64,000 nucleotides of DNA from Cycas panzhihuaensis (taxonomy: Eukaryota; Cycadophyta). The stretch lies in NCBI GenBank assembly GCA_023213395.1, contig CM041465.1, positions 211,985,741-212,049,740 of the forward strand, written 5' to 3'. Below are positions 10,850-20,100 of this stretch, piece after piece. The stretch's first letter is position 1. Each line of letters starts with the position of its first letter. Below the pieces are notes generated by a model, which saw only the letters and a program-made list of their open reading frames with translations, was not told where the DNA came from and made no database searches. A program made the position numbers and the translations under genes.

Positions 10850-11300
10850 TCTCTCAAGGTGGGTCGATAAGGAGAGGGAGGCGATGCTCAAGGATGAGGT
10901 GAACTAAGCTGTCTGCCTTGATGGTGAGAGCCTGAGGAATGTGTCAGATGTCAACAGATGGAAAATAAGACAACAAGGACCTAGCAGTCGAGGTGAGGGC
11001 TCTCAAGCATAGGCACTGCACCTGGTAGACCTAGGTGAGATGGGACACTATAACTTGAGAGTTGTAGAAGAGAACAATAGGTCTATGGTGGAAGCAGAGT
11101 GCATCGGTAAGGGCCTCAATAACAATTATGTACTCAGCTTCATTATTGGTGGCCTTGGGAAGAAAGATCCCAGAATGTATAAAGTCATGTCTAGAATGGT
11201 CACGGAGAATCCACGCAGCGACGAAAGGGATTGGGTTGCCATGACTCCTGCCATCGGTGAAAATAAGTAATGCCATGATAGAAAGGATTGAGGTCTCGGC
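10850..11300 (-). pseudogene. Archaeal-type RNase H domain (aRNH) downstream of integrase
   Basis: The minus-strand open segment 11,276-11,031 begins MALLIFTDGRSHGNP, an RNase H first strand with the catalytic Asp. About 25 residues later KATNNEAEYIIVIEALTDAL carries the catalytic Glu in the N-N-E-A-E-Y form seen in the second RNase H of Tat elements. LFYNSQVIVSHLT is the third motif, usually G-D-S-x-L-V, where Asp has become Asn. After a TAG the same frame continues to HIPQALTIKADSLVHLIL, the C-terminal A-D-x-L motif. It lies about 3.9 kb downstream of integrase, on the same strand. An RNase H fold is certain enough; that it is the relocated Tat aRNH is inference. Confidence 0.75.
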
Positions 11301-11837
11301 AAAGAGAAAGTGCTAATGGGATCGGTAAGTGAGGAGGACTCAATGATATCAAACCATTGTAAGAGACTCGATTGACTGTCAATAAAGGTTATAAAGGGTA
11401 GGAAGACCCAGATATGAGGCTATCTGGGGGCAAAGAAGACTATCCGACAGGCGGGAGAGGACTGATGGTGAAAAGGCCCCTCTGGAGGTGCTAAAGGTCA
11501 CTTAAGGAAGTGAAGTGCGGTCCCAAGTGGGGAGTATGCTTCCTTTGGAAGCTCCAGAGGCATAAATGGGCAACAAAAATGGGTTCAGGATGGTGAAATG
11601 AGCCAAATGAGTATAAACTCCAGTATATATGGAGGTGGCACATAAAACGAGGTAAAAGGGGCCTTGTAAGGCCAAAGAGAGGGGTGCCATAAATGCACCC
11701 AAAGGGTCAGGAGAAAAGAAGGCCACGGAGAAGAAATGGGAGACAGACCTAGAAGGAAAAGGTGATTAAGAAAGAGAGATGGTCCCAAGGGTTGTCACAG
11801 CAAGAGAAATGGAAGAGGTGCTTGTCAGGGCCCCTTA
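11301..11837. other. Spacer between aRNH and the cargo-gene promoter
   Basis: No domain recognised. On the minus strand the aRNH frame extends upstream to a stop near 11,327 and the rest is open only in short pieces (for example 11,502-11,726 and 11,585-11,788). The latter are Pro/Leu/Ser-rich and look non-functional. Confidence 0.4.
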
Positions 11838-11848
11838 CCTATATAAGG
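11838..11848 (+). promoter_or_regulatory. TATA box of the antisense cargo gene
   Basis: CCTATATAAGG, a canonical plant TATA context, pointing rightwards inside the Tat-like element and opposite to gag-pol. It is followed about 30-60 bp later by a C/A-rich stretch like a plant 5' leader and a good splice donor (AG|GTATGT at 11,940-11,947). Position and orientation suit the PMD-like frame that opens at 12,511. Confidence 0.55.
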
Positions 11849-11941
11849 AAAACTCGACAAAAATTGAATTCATTTTCACGGGCTCACAATCAATTCAAAA
11901 CCCTTCTCCTTCTGTGATGAGAATTACGCCCAACTTTAGAG

Positions 11942-12510
11942 GTATGTAAGAGAGATCGGACTATCGGATCAACATGCAGAGGCAGCTAGTGAGACCAGGG
12001 AGTCGAGATGGCAGTAGCGAGGCTGGATCCAGTGAGTGGATCACCTATTCCCTAACCTATTTTGTCATTTGAATTTAATGGTTTTTTAGTATTTTTTAGT
12101 AGAGCTTTTGGCCCCTTATGGGTGAATAGTAATCTCTTGGAGTCTGAATTAGACTCAGCGAGAGGGGGGACCAGGGCATTAGGTAGCCCTCGTCCCAATG
12201 GGCCAAAGCATGGCCTACCTAAGCAAAATTTTTTTATTTTTTGGGCAAGAAACCCCCCTTAATATGGGGGTATGATTATGCCATGAAAGATCGCATCTTG
12301 CAATCTTTCTTTGCTAAAATCTCAATGGGCCCCAATGCTAAACTCTACGGTACCACAGAGTTTAGCATGGTGCAAAGGTAGACATGCTGAAAAATATAAA
12401 GGATGGCCCGAAGGAGAGCCAAACCTCAATCAGGGAAGAATGAGGGGCAGTTTTGAAGGCAGGCAAGCAGGTTTAGATGAGTTTTGACTAGTTTTTTGGG
12501 TATTTTATAG
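11942..12510 (+). other. Candidate intron in the cargo gene leader
   Basis: Donor AG|GTATGT at 11,942 and acceptor TTTTATAG|G ending at 12,510 enclose 569 bp of T-rich sequence. The long PMD-like frame opens exactly at 12,511. The short frame from ATG 11,917 would splice into another phase, so exon 1 is probably non-coding or the copy has shifted. Confidence 0.4.
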
Positions 12511-13773
12511 GCAGTTATCACGGTGGACAACCATGAGAACATAGGAGTAGCCATGCTTAGCTTCATCAAGATGATGTCTCGTGAACACAAAGTAGTGTTG
12601 GGGAGGTGTGGCCTCATCAAGGCCATCGGGATGCCATAATATGCATCGATCGGCACCTCCTACTAGACATATTCTCGCATTAGGATCGATAGAGGTATGT
12701 ATTCCATGCCCCAGTGGGAGATATCATAGTCACATTAGGAGATGTTCGAGAGGATCACAGGGGTACTAGCGACAAGAGCACCGGTGTCATTAGGCGCATT
12801 ACCTAGTAATGACTGCACACGGGAGGTAGTGACTTACTTCCACGAGTTAGGACCCGGTGGGAGAGGAGGGCATTCTGTATAGAGTATAATCATGTCTAGG
12901 ATTCCTCGAGTGAGGAAGTTAATTACATTGTGCATTTTATTCTAGATATCATGAAAACAGAATTATAGGGACATACCCAGTGGGTGGATGGACATTGTAA
13001 GGAGATGTGAGGCCAAGGAGAGGTTGGATTAGGCTACATTGATAACGATGAACTTGATCGCCCAGTTAGATGCCATTAGGGCAGCCGAGAGATGAGGACT
13101 ATCATACAACATGCTGTTGCAGTGTTGGTTCTTTGATCATTTTGGGGCGATGCTTGAGCGGAGGACCGCATATGATCTCAGCATGGGCTCCCATGGTCCA
13201 CAGGTGGTAGACTCAGTTCAGGGAAATCAAGGACAAGGCATACATCCAACATTCAGTGGAGGCTACATCACTAGACTTCCTCACCATGGAAGACTATACA
13301 TCAGAGCTATATAGAGGGGTGAGGTGGGATAGTGATGATGAGGTATGAGGAGTAGGAGGTGCCCCTAGTAATTGAGATGATGACGATGGGGATGACGAAG
13401 GTGATGGGGTCGACCTATCGGGAGTAGCAGTGGAGAGGCGAGTCCATCAGGGACCGTAGGAGGAGAGGCAGGACCGTCAGGAGCTGCAGGAGGAGAGGCA
13501 GGTCCATCAAGGATTGCAGGGAGAAGTGGAGCACCCCAGACACCAGTGTAGAGGTTGAGGATAATGGGGAGAGCCCAAGCAGTGGCAACACCAACAGAGG
13601 AGGGTGGAGGTGCCCTAGTAGGGCAGGCGATCGATGAGGTGGTACTGGAGGAGGAGGAGGTACCAACAGTAGGGGGAGGATCTGAAGAGGAGGTGATCAT
13701 CTGAGTTAGGGAGTCGGCAGTCCCAACATGTGAGATGCTACCTTTTCCCATCGTCTTTCGATCACTAGATATC
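12511..13773 (+). pseudogene. PMD-like (plant mobile domain) cargo gene, antisense to gag-pol
   Basis: One frame runs from 12,511 to about 13,311 (over 260 codons) broken only by stops (TAA, TAG, TGA) and no shift. Landmarks: LGRCGLIKAIGMP near the start, then MPQWEIS..EMFERITGV, resembling the W-G-E-x-T-V-T-L-x-D-V-x-x-I-T-G segment of PMD proteins. Then IRAAER*GLSYNMLLQCWFFDHF, resembling the PMD L-L-Q-L-W-x-x-E-H-F motif. It is followed by an acidic tract (DDDDGDDEGD, near 13,379) and, after a shift, a Gly/Glu/Pro repeat tail (EAGPSGAAGGEAGPS) ending at TAG 13,773. PMD proteins (MAIN/MAIL1 family) also occur as transposon cargo. The similarity is by eye and needs a profile search. Confidence 0.5.
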
Positions 13774-13849
13774 TAGTTGCTTTATTTTGTTTAGTTTATT
13801 TAGTATAGATATAGATATACATATACTAACACATGGCATATAGGATTTC

Positions 13850-14420
13850 ATAGGGGTAGTGGACATCGGGAGGTTGGGCAAGGAGATAGTCTGGGAGATA
13901 TTCCCCTAGGCCTATACAGAGGAGCAACCTCCTATCTAGGTAGGAGAGGAGCCATGGTTGGTAGGGGCCCATACGACAACATTCGTCCCATTAGTCAGGG
14001 CTAAAGACATGTGGGCAATAGAGTCTTAGGAGCATGAAGCACGAGTGGGATGACTACAAGGAGAGTTGGACATGACCAGGGTGGAGAGGGATGCTCTCTG
14101 AGATTGGGTCTAGGCTCTAAAGCTTAGGGAGGAGTAGGTGGTGATGCAGAGAGTTACATCAGGATAGTGGTACTAGAGGAGTGTCTCTAAGGAGTGGAGG
14201 GTAAGAGGAATCATATCTAGGCATGATACGATCAGTTAGTAGACTAGATGGTGTCGAGGTTATCACGGAGCAGGATATATACTCATAGGGCAGTGATAAC
14301 CCTGAGGAGGCCTCGAGACAAGGGGAGCGAGGCAGGGAACTCCTAGAGGTGCAAGAGGAGTCTGGGAGGCATGTGGTCCCCAGGAGAGGGATCAAATAGA
14401 CCAGGAGATGATACCCTAGG
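13850..14420 (+). pseudogene. Coiled-coil 3' part of the cargo gene
   Basis: After a possible acceptor (TTTCATAG near 13,851) the plus strand reads, around 14,055-14,155, GELDMTRVERDAL then DWV, ALKLREE and VVMQR, separated by TGA/TAG codons at expected Arg/Gln positions. After a frame change near 14,310-14,370 it reads RELLEVQEESGRH. The heptad-like Leu/Glu/Arg spacing suggests a coiled coil, common behind the PMD in transposon-borne relatives. Whether it is an exon of the 12,511 gene or a separate gene cannot be decided here. Confidence 0.4.
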
Positions 14421-15200
14421 AGCAAGATAGCATGGGAGAGTAGGACATACCAGTTTTGATTTGGGAAAGCACCAGACCTCCAAGGAGTCACCATATATTA
14501 CCACATGATTGTACTCCTCCCTGCAAGGATTTCGACTTCCTGCGGATGATGTACCATACCATTTACATGATATGATACATAATGGTTTTATGTATATAGA
14601 CAGGGCCATTGGCACCCCATTTGGTATACACTGATGTGTGTGATGTTACATGATGATGGATGATATTGTATTTACTTTTATATGTATGTTTGTGTGTATA
14701 TATATGAGGGTGCACAGATGTATCAGGAACTATAGATCGTGATGCTTTTGAGTTGATTATTATATGGTTTGAGTTTGAGGTTTGTTTGAGTCGCACATAC
14801 TGCTTTCACGTAAGGTCACATTCCTACGGGCGTACATATGATCATCATGAGTAGCGGTGATGGACATATGAGAGGCTAGGAGATAGGGCGACATACATGT
14901 CCATATAGGAGTATAATGGAATATACAAAGGAAGTGCTAGCAGGAAGGGAGCGATAATACTCCAGCACACCATCCTAGTTGGGGAATGTTTCCAGGCTCA
15001 GAAGCGGGAGGGACAACACATACGATTAGGAAGACGGGGCCCCTCAGAGGAAAAGAGGGACTGAGGGTTCCACGAGAGGAACCTAAAAAAGCAAGAAGGC
15101 CACCCTAAGCCACCATTCTACCTGTGACTATAGGGAATGGGGACACGCTCAGGGTGGTAGTTTAGGCTCATTTCGAAGAGCAAAGGGAGGAGCTGAATAG
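14421..15200. other. Region between cargo gene and integrase
   Basis: No coding domain recognised on either strand. 14,600-14,800 is T/G-rich with TATG/TGTA runs, plausible as a 3' untranslated region of the plus-strand cargo gene. 14,900-15,190 is G-rich on the plus strand with no long frame. Confidence 0.35.
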
Positions 15201-16465
15201 TCATGCATAAAATTTCTTTAGGAATTTCCCATTAATAGCCTTCTCAAATTCGAGGGCCTCCAGGGTGGTGATCCTGTAAGCACCATTCCTGAGGATCTCG
15301 AGAATAATAAAAGGGCCAACCCATTTGGGTCTGAACTTAGTCAGGCGATCATCGAGATACTCCAATTTGAGGATGTGATCCCTAAGATGTAAAGGATGGG
15401 AACAGAGGTGTTTGTCATATGTCATTTATACCCTAGCCTTAGAAGTGAGGTTTGCTTGGTAGGTGTTCAAGTGCTTCTTGTCTAAGGCTTCATGGTCTAA
15501 GAGGCGAGCCTAGCAGATAGGCTCCTCATCAATAAGACCTCAAGGAGAGACTTGTAAGGAAGGAATCTCCACTTCCAATGGGAGAACCACCTCTAATTCA
15601 TAGACTAAGGAGAAAGGAGTCATTCATGTAGCTATGCAGATATATATGTGATACGTCCATAGAGTGGAAGGGAGCTGGAGATGCCAATCCCTTTGGGATT
15701 CGGCCACAGTTTTCTTTAAAATATTTATAAGGGTTTTGTTCAATGATTCCACCTGGCCATTGGCCTAGGGGTAATAGGGAGAGGAAGTTTTGTGAGAAAT
15801 GTTAATTTCTTACAAAGCTCATCCATCTCCTTATTATAGAAAGGAGTCTCATTATCCATGATCAGGATATCAGGAACTCTATAACAGTAGATGATATATT
15901 GGTAGACAAAGGTGGCTATCATCTTACCAGGAGTAGTAGTCAAAGGGATTAGTTCCACATATTTAGTGAAGTACTCAGAAAGGGCCGGGATGAACTTGTC
16001 TCGACAAAGAAGGCGTGATATGGCTCTAATAAGGTCCAACCCCCATTGGGAGAATGGCCATGGAGATATGATGGGATGGAGAGCCTCGGAAGGCAAGTGA
16101 GTGATGTTGGCATGCTCCTAGCATCGCTAAAATCTCAGGGCATAGGCATTGGCATCCTTAAAGAGGGATGACTAATAATACCCCATATGAAGGATCCTTT
16201 GGGCTATGGATTGGACCCCAAAGTGGCCCCTACAAATATCATTGTGGCATTCACAGAGTATTTGGTTTGCTTCATTGGGGTTGACATAGCAAAGAAGGAT
16301 CCCATCGAAGGATCTTTTGTACAATACTTTGCCTATAAGGAAGTACTACCTGGCAGTAGCTCGAATATGAGACCTAACTTTGTTGCTAGCTTCGGGGTGA
16401 TACTCTTGCTAAGCGAGGTATTATACAATATCCCCATACCACTCACTGCTAACAAATGGATAAGG
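15201..16465 (-). pseudogene. Gypsy integrase of the Tat-like element
   Basis: Reading leftwards from about 16,465: the N-terminal zinc module (YHPEASNK, then CHNDICRGHFG, then C..C near 16,130), the first catalytic Asp in SPWPFSQWGLDLI (about 16,060), and the second in IMDNETPFYN (about 15,845). After a 1-base shift near 15,790 the Glu follows in ANGQVESLNKTL. The C-terminal end (15,425-15,201) has KWVGPFIILEILRNGAYRI, the GPF/Y module, and finishes FLKKFYA. The D,D,E triad is present but the frame is broken by TAGs and the shift. The linker and SPWPF motif are typical of Tat-clade integrases. Confidence 0.88.
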
Positions 16466-16509
16466 AGGAGAGTCTTGAATTTTGAGAATACAAGGTCCCA
16501 ACCCTTCTG

Positions 16510-17067
16510 CTGCCACCAAGATCTAAACTATTCTTGCAACTAGTTATAGAAATCAAAACTAAAAATTACATGCAAGTTATTAAACCAGAGATAAAACAAA
16601 TAGACTGAACAAGAAAGCCAAGCACATAGATACACCCGATATAACATGGTAAAACCCTAGCAGTGTACTAGGGAAACATCTACACAGGAAAGGTATCGAT
16701 CTTTATTGTCATAGAATGGAGAAAGTATATATAATCTTACAGCAGAGTGCTCACAAAGAATAACAACAACCGGTCGCCTAACTCCTCATAGTATATTGAA
16801 CAAACTCAACATAATGAAATACGCCTAAATCAAAGCTACAAGAGAGAGTCATAGGAGATACAAATCTAGATCATAGAATCTAGGGTATTTTTATTGGATG
16901 ACCCTAATTCTCTTTACAATTTAATATAGTTTTCGTGCTAATTTTTTTGGGTCGGGGCTATCACCCCGAACCCCTCTCTTAGGGGGCCCACGCCCACCAT
17001 ATCCCCTCACCAAGAGGGGCTCCCGCCTTGGAACACCTCGAGAAAGGTTTGGAAACCATCGCCAACA
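16510..17067 (-). mobile_element. Probable solo LTR or LTR fragment inserted between RNase H and integrase
   Basis: About 550 bp interrupt the pol linker. On the minus strand it starts TGTTGGCGATGG (right end CCAACA at 17,067), has a GC-rich palindromic stretch, and later TATATATAC followed by AATAAAGATCGATACC. Its last part reads like a plant Copia LTR R/U5 region (CCCTAGTACACTGCTAGGG, then GTTTTACCATG). The left end is uncertain (16,510-16,560) and no clean target duplication was found. The flanking sequence is recognisable Tat RNase H tail and integrase start. Confidence 0.45.
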
Positions 17068-17079
17068 TACCAAAATTTA

Positions 17080-17710
17080 AGCCTCCAACCATTATTGTCA
17101 TAATACCCAATACTGAATAGCCAGGATAGGCTCGTGAGGGAGAGAATCATTAACAGGAACATCAAAAGAGTTCAGGATGGGGGTGTCAACTAACTGCTTA
17201 GCTACTACCATCCCCTTCTTTGACTTTCTATTAATGATTTAGAGGTTAAATTCTTAAAGGAGGATAGTCCACTTGCCAGTCCTACCTATCAGGTCAGGTC
17301 GAGTGAGTAAATATCGTAAGGGATCAGATTAAACGATCACTCAAGTGGTATTCCCAAACAAGTAGTTCATGAACTTCTTGGTTGCATGTACCAAGGAGAG
17401 ACACTCCTTCTTGGCTAGAGAGTAGTTAAGTTCAACAACCTTGAGAGTGCGACTGATGAAGTAAATAGCCCTCTTGGTTCCTAAATTATCCTCTTGGGCT
17501 AACATAGCCCCCAAGGACTCATCTATAACTGAGGTATAAAGAATGAACGGCCTGTCAAAGATAGGAGGTACCAATGTTAGGGCAGAAGTAAGGGCTTCCT
17601 TGAGTTCTTCGAAGGCTTGTTGGGCCTTTGAAGACCAAATGAATGGGGATCCCTTCTTTAAGAGGTTAGTGAGAGGTTTAGTGTTTATGGCAAAATTCGC
17701 CAAGAAACGC
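17080..17710 (-). pseudogene. Gypsy RNase H of the Tat-like element
   Basis: The open segment 17,703-17,341 contains WSSKAQQAFEELKEALT, then FDRPFILYTSVIDESLGAML, where the first catalytic Asp of the usual Y-x-D-A-S has become Ser. It then has FISRTLKVVELNYSLAKKE with the catalytic Glu. The same frame goes on after stops with SDPLRYLLTRPDLIGRTGKW, the typical end of a Gypsy RNase H, and a linker to about 17,080. In Tat elements the archaeal-type RNase H normally follows here; none is visible, only the LTR-like insertion. Confidence 0.87.
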
Positions 17711-17749
17711 CTAAGGAATCCAAACCTACCTAGAAATGACTTAATCTAT

Positions 17750-18670
17750 CGTTGGGTTTTAGGAGGCGACATGTCAAGGATGGCCTTGAGTTTATTGAGG
17801 TCAATTTAGATCCCTTGTTTTGGCACAAGGAAACCAAGGAGTTTATCGACTATAATGGAAAACACATACTTAAGAGGGTTGAGGCTCACATGGTATTTGC
17901 ACTATCGTGTGAAGATGGCCTACAAATAAGAAGGATGATGGGCTCTAATGCACGAGAGACCCATCATATCATCCATGAAGACCTCCAAAGATTTATTGAT
18001 AAGGTCGTGAAAAATGAATTGCATTACCTTTTGATAAGTGGTGCCTGTATTCTTTAATCTGAAGGGCATTGCCTTATAGGCAAAGATACCCCACGGAGTG
18101 GTGAAGGCTATCATATGATGGTCTTCGAGAGAAATTTGAATTTAGTTGTAGATATAGAAGCTGTCCATTAAGGACATGACTTCAAAACCAATGGTTTGAT
18201 CAATGATTTGATTGATGAAGGGAAGTGGGAAGTTGTCCTTAGGACATACATTGTTGATGTCACATAAATCAACACATATCTGAATTATCCCATTCTTTTT
18301 AGTAATAGGGATTATATTAGACACCCACTTGGGGTAGTCGATGGAAGTGATTAATCCTGCATTTAGGAGTTTCTCAACTTCCATTTTAACAGCAGATGAG
18401 AGATTGAGGTGAAGAGGGCATTGCTTCTGACGTATTGGACAAGCGTCAGGAATAGTGGTAAGGTTTTGGGTAATGATCAAAGGCTCAATTCCCTTCATAT
18501 TGGAGTAGTCCCATGTAAAGATGTCTCAAAACTCTTGGAACATAAGGGTATACTCCTTCACTTCATCAGGAGAGCATTCTGCTCCTACCTTAATGACTTT
18601 ACCTGGGGAAAGGACTATGTCCTGGGTTGCCCCCATGTACATGGCATTCCCTCCTCAAAGTGAAAGGGGG
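17750..18670 (-). pseudogene. Gypsy reverse transcriptase of the Tat-like element
   Basis: Segment 18,498-18,142 has VEKLLNAGLITSIDYPKWVS and ITKKNGIIQICVDLCDINN, the fingers and first motif, then LMDSFYIYN with the first catalytic Asp before a stop at the usual Gln. Segment 18,114-17,920 continues TTPWGIFAYKAMPFRLKNTG and SLEVFMDDM, so the Y-x-D-D motif is FMDD with both Asp kept. The domain is of normal length and is broken by a few stops. A small frameshift lies after the DD motif. Confidence 0.9.
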
Positions 18671-20100
18671 CTCGATAGGAAGGGATAAAACAAAAGATGT
18701 AATTAGGTCGGTGAGGTAAGATCCAATAGCTAGGACCTTACGGTGAACAAAAGGGAGGTTGGGCATGGATCCCACTAAATGCTCAAGCAGAGCTTCATCA
18801 TCCTCAAAGTAATCCATCCCATGGATGACCATAGTTTGAGAAGATGAGGGGAGAGGGAAAGTAGAAGGAATGGGACCATGGTAGATGACATGTCGCCGAC
18901 ATATCCAAAGGACTCTCTAGAAGAGTCAGAAAGAGGTCCCCCATAAGGGACAACACGAGGCCCCCTAACTTCATTACCTATAGGTAGCGATGAAGGGAAA
19001 GACTCAAGGGTTGCTTGATCAACAGGAACGATGACATGAGACAGAAGAGAAGAATTAGTTTCTTCAATAGTAGAGGTTCCAGGTTGGGATCTATACAAAG
19101 GAGGTGCCCCCTACTCGTGCCTAGAAGAGAGATAGGGTAAGAAAAATCCTCATCCTCACCATTAGACTCATCATCACTAAGTATGACAAGGTACCCGTAG
19201 CTTCTGACACTAATAGGGGCAAAGCGCGTGAGATTGGAAGAAGCAGGTAAAAGGTCTTCTTCCATAGGAGATGGATTAGGGATGTCAATAGAACAAGCAG
19301 AGGCATGGGTAGAAAGGTCTTTATCACCCTTTTATTGGCCATGAACCGCTTGACAAGATTGACATAGTTATTTAGTGAGAGGAAGCTCCCGAGAGATGAC
19401 TTTCATTTGCCCTTTGTGGATGAATTTAAGTTGTCCCCAATGGGATGAGTACACGGCTCCCATCTGGTTGAGCCATGGGTGTACCAATAGAAGATTGTAG
19501 TCAATGTTGACGTCTAGGACTACAATATCATCAAGGACAGTCTTGTCCTAGAGAGTAAGAGGAATTGACATTGATCTTAAGGGTATCTTTTCACTGCTAT
19601 CATAGCCTTGACACTGCCACAAAACTGGCTCCAAAGATGATATACCAAGCTCTTGCATAACACGTAAGGGCATGGAATTAACAAAAGAACCATTATCAAC
19701 AATGGTTCTTCATAAAGTACAATCGGGTGTATTGATGGTAATGGTGAAAGGGAAGTGCCATTAGCACTCCCTTTTACTAGCAAGGGGAAGATCCTTAAGA
19801 TCAAAGGAGATGACAAGTTCACGACTTGGGGTGACACCCAAGGTGTGAACGACTGTGTCACCTAATCCTAAGGCTTCTAAGAGAAGTGTATGCTATTCAG
19901 AGCAGCTCCTTAAGATGTCCATTATAGACATTCAAGGCTACAATATGAAGTTCATCGATGACAGAGAAAAGCTTCCCTTCACTTGGGTTAGGGAAGAGCC
20001 CTTCGAAAGTCATAACGACCAGGGCACATGGGAATTATCTTAGGGAGTGCAGGGACTTCTGAAAGAGAAGTTTCTGAAAGAGGGTTAAGGTGAGACATGG
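18671..20100 (-). pseudogene. Gag-pol protease region of the Tat-like element
   Basis: Near 19,740-19,680 the minus strand reads TIVDNGSFVNSMPLRVMQEL, matching the V/I-D-N/G-G-S/A-x-x-N-x-x-P-L protease active site of Tat/Ogre elements, followed by LDVNIDYNLLLVHPWL about 60 residues later (typically Y-x-x-L-L-G-R-P-W). Downstream (19,265-18,600) is a long poorly conserved linker to RT with an acidic stretch (SDDESNGEDEDF). The aspartate is kept; stops break the frame. Confidence 0.75.

Noticed and set aside
13365-13751. 128-codon Pro/Ser-rich open frame on the minus strand
   Set aside because: It is the antisense of the Gly/Glu/Pro repeat tail of the plus-strand PMD-like gene. The plus frame continues from a recognisable domain, the minus frame has no neighbours or motifs.
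16187-16543. 118-codon plus-strand frame
   Set aside because: Antisense of the Tat integrase zinc module, which has clear family motifs on the minus strand.
17752-18057. 101-codon plus-strand frame
   Set aside because: Antisense of the reverse transcriptase active-site region.
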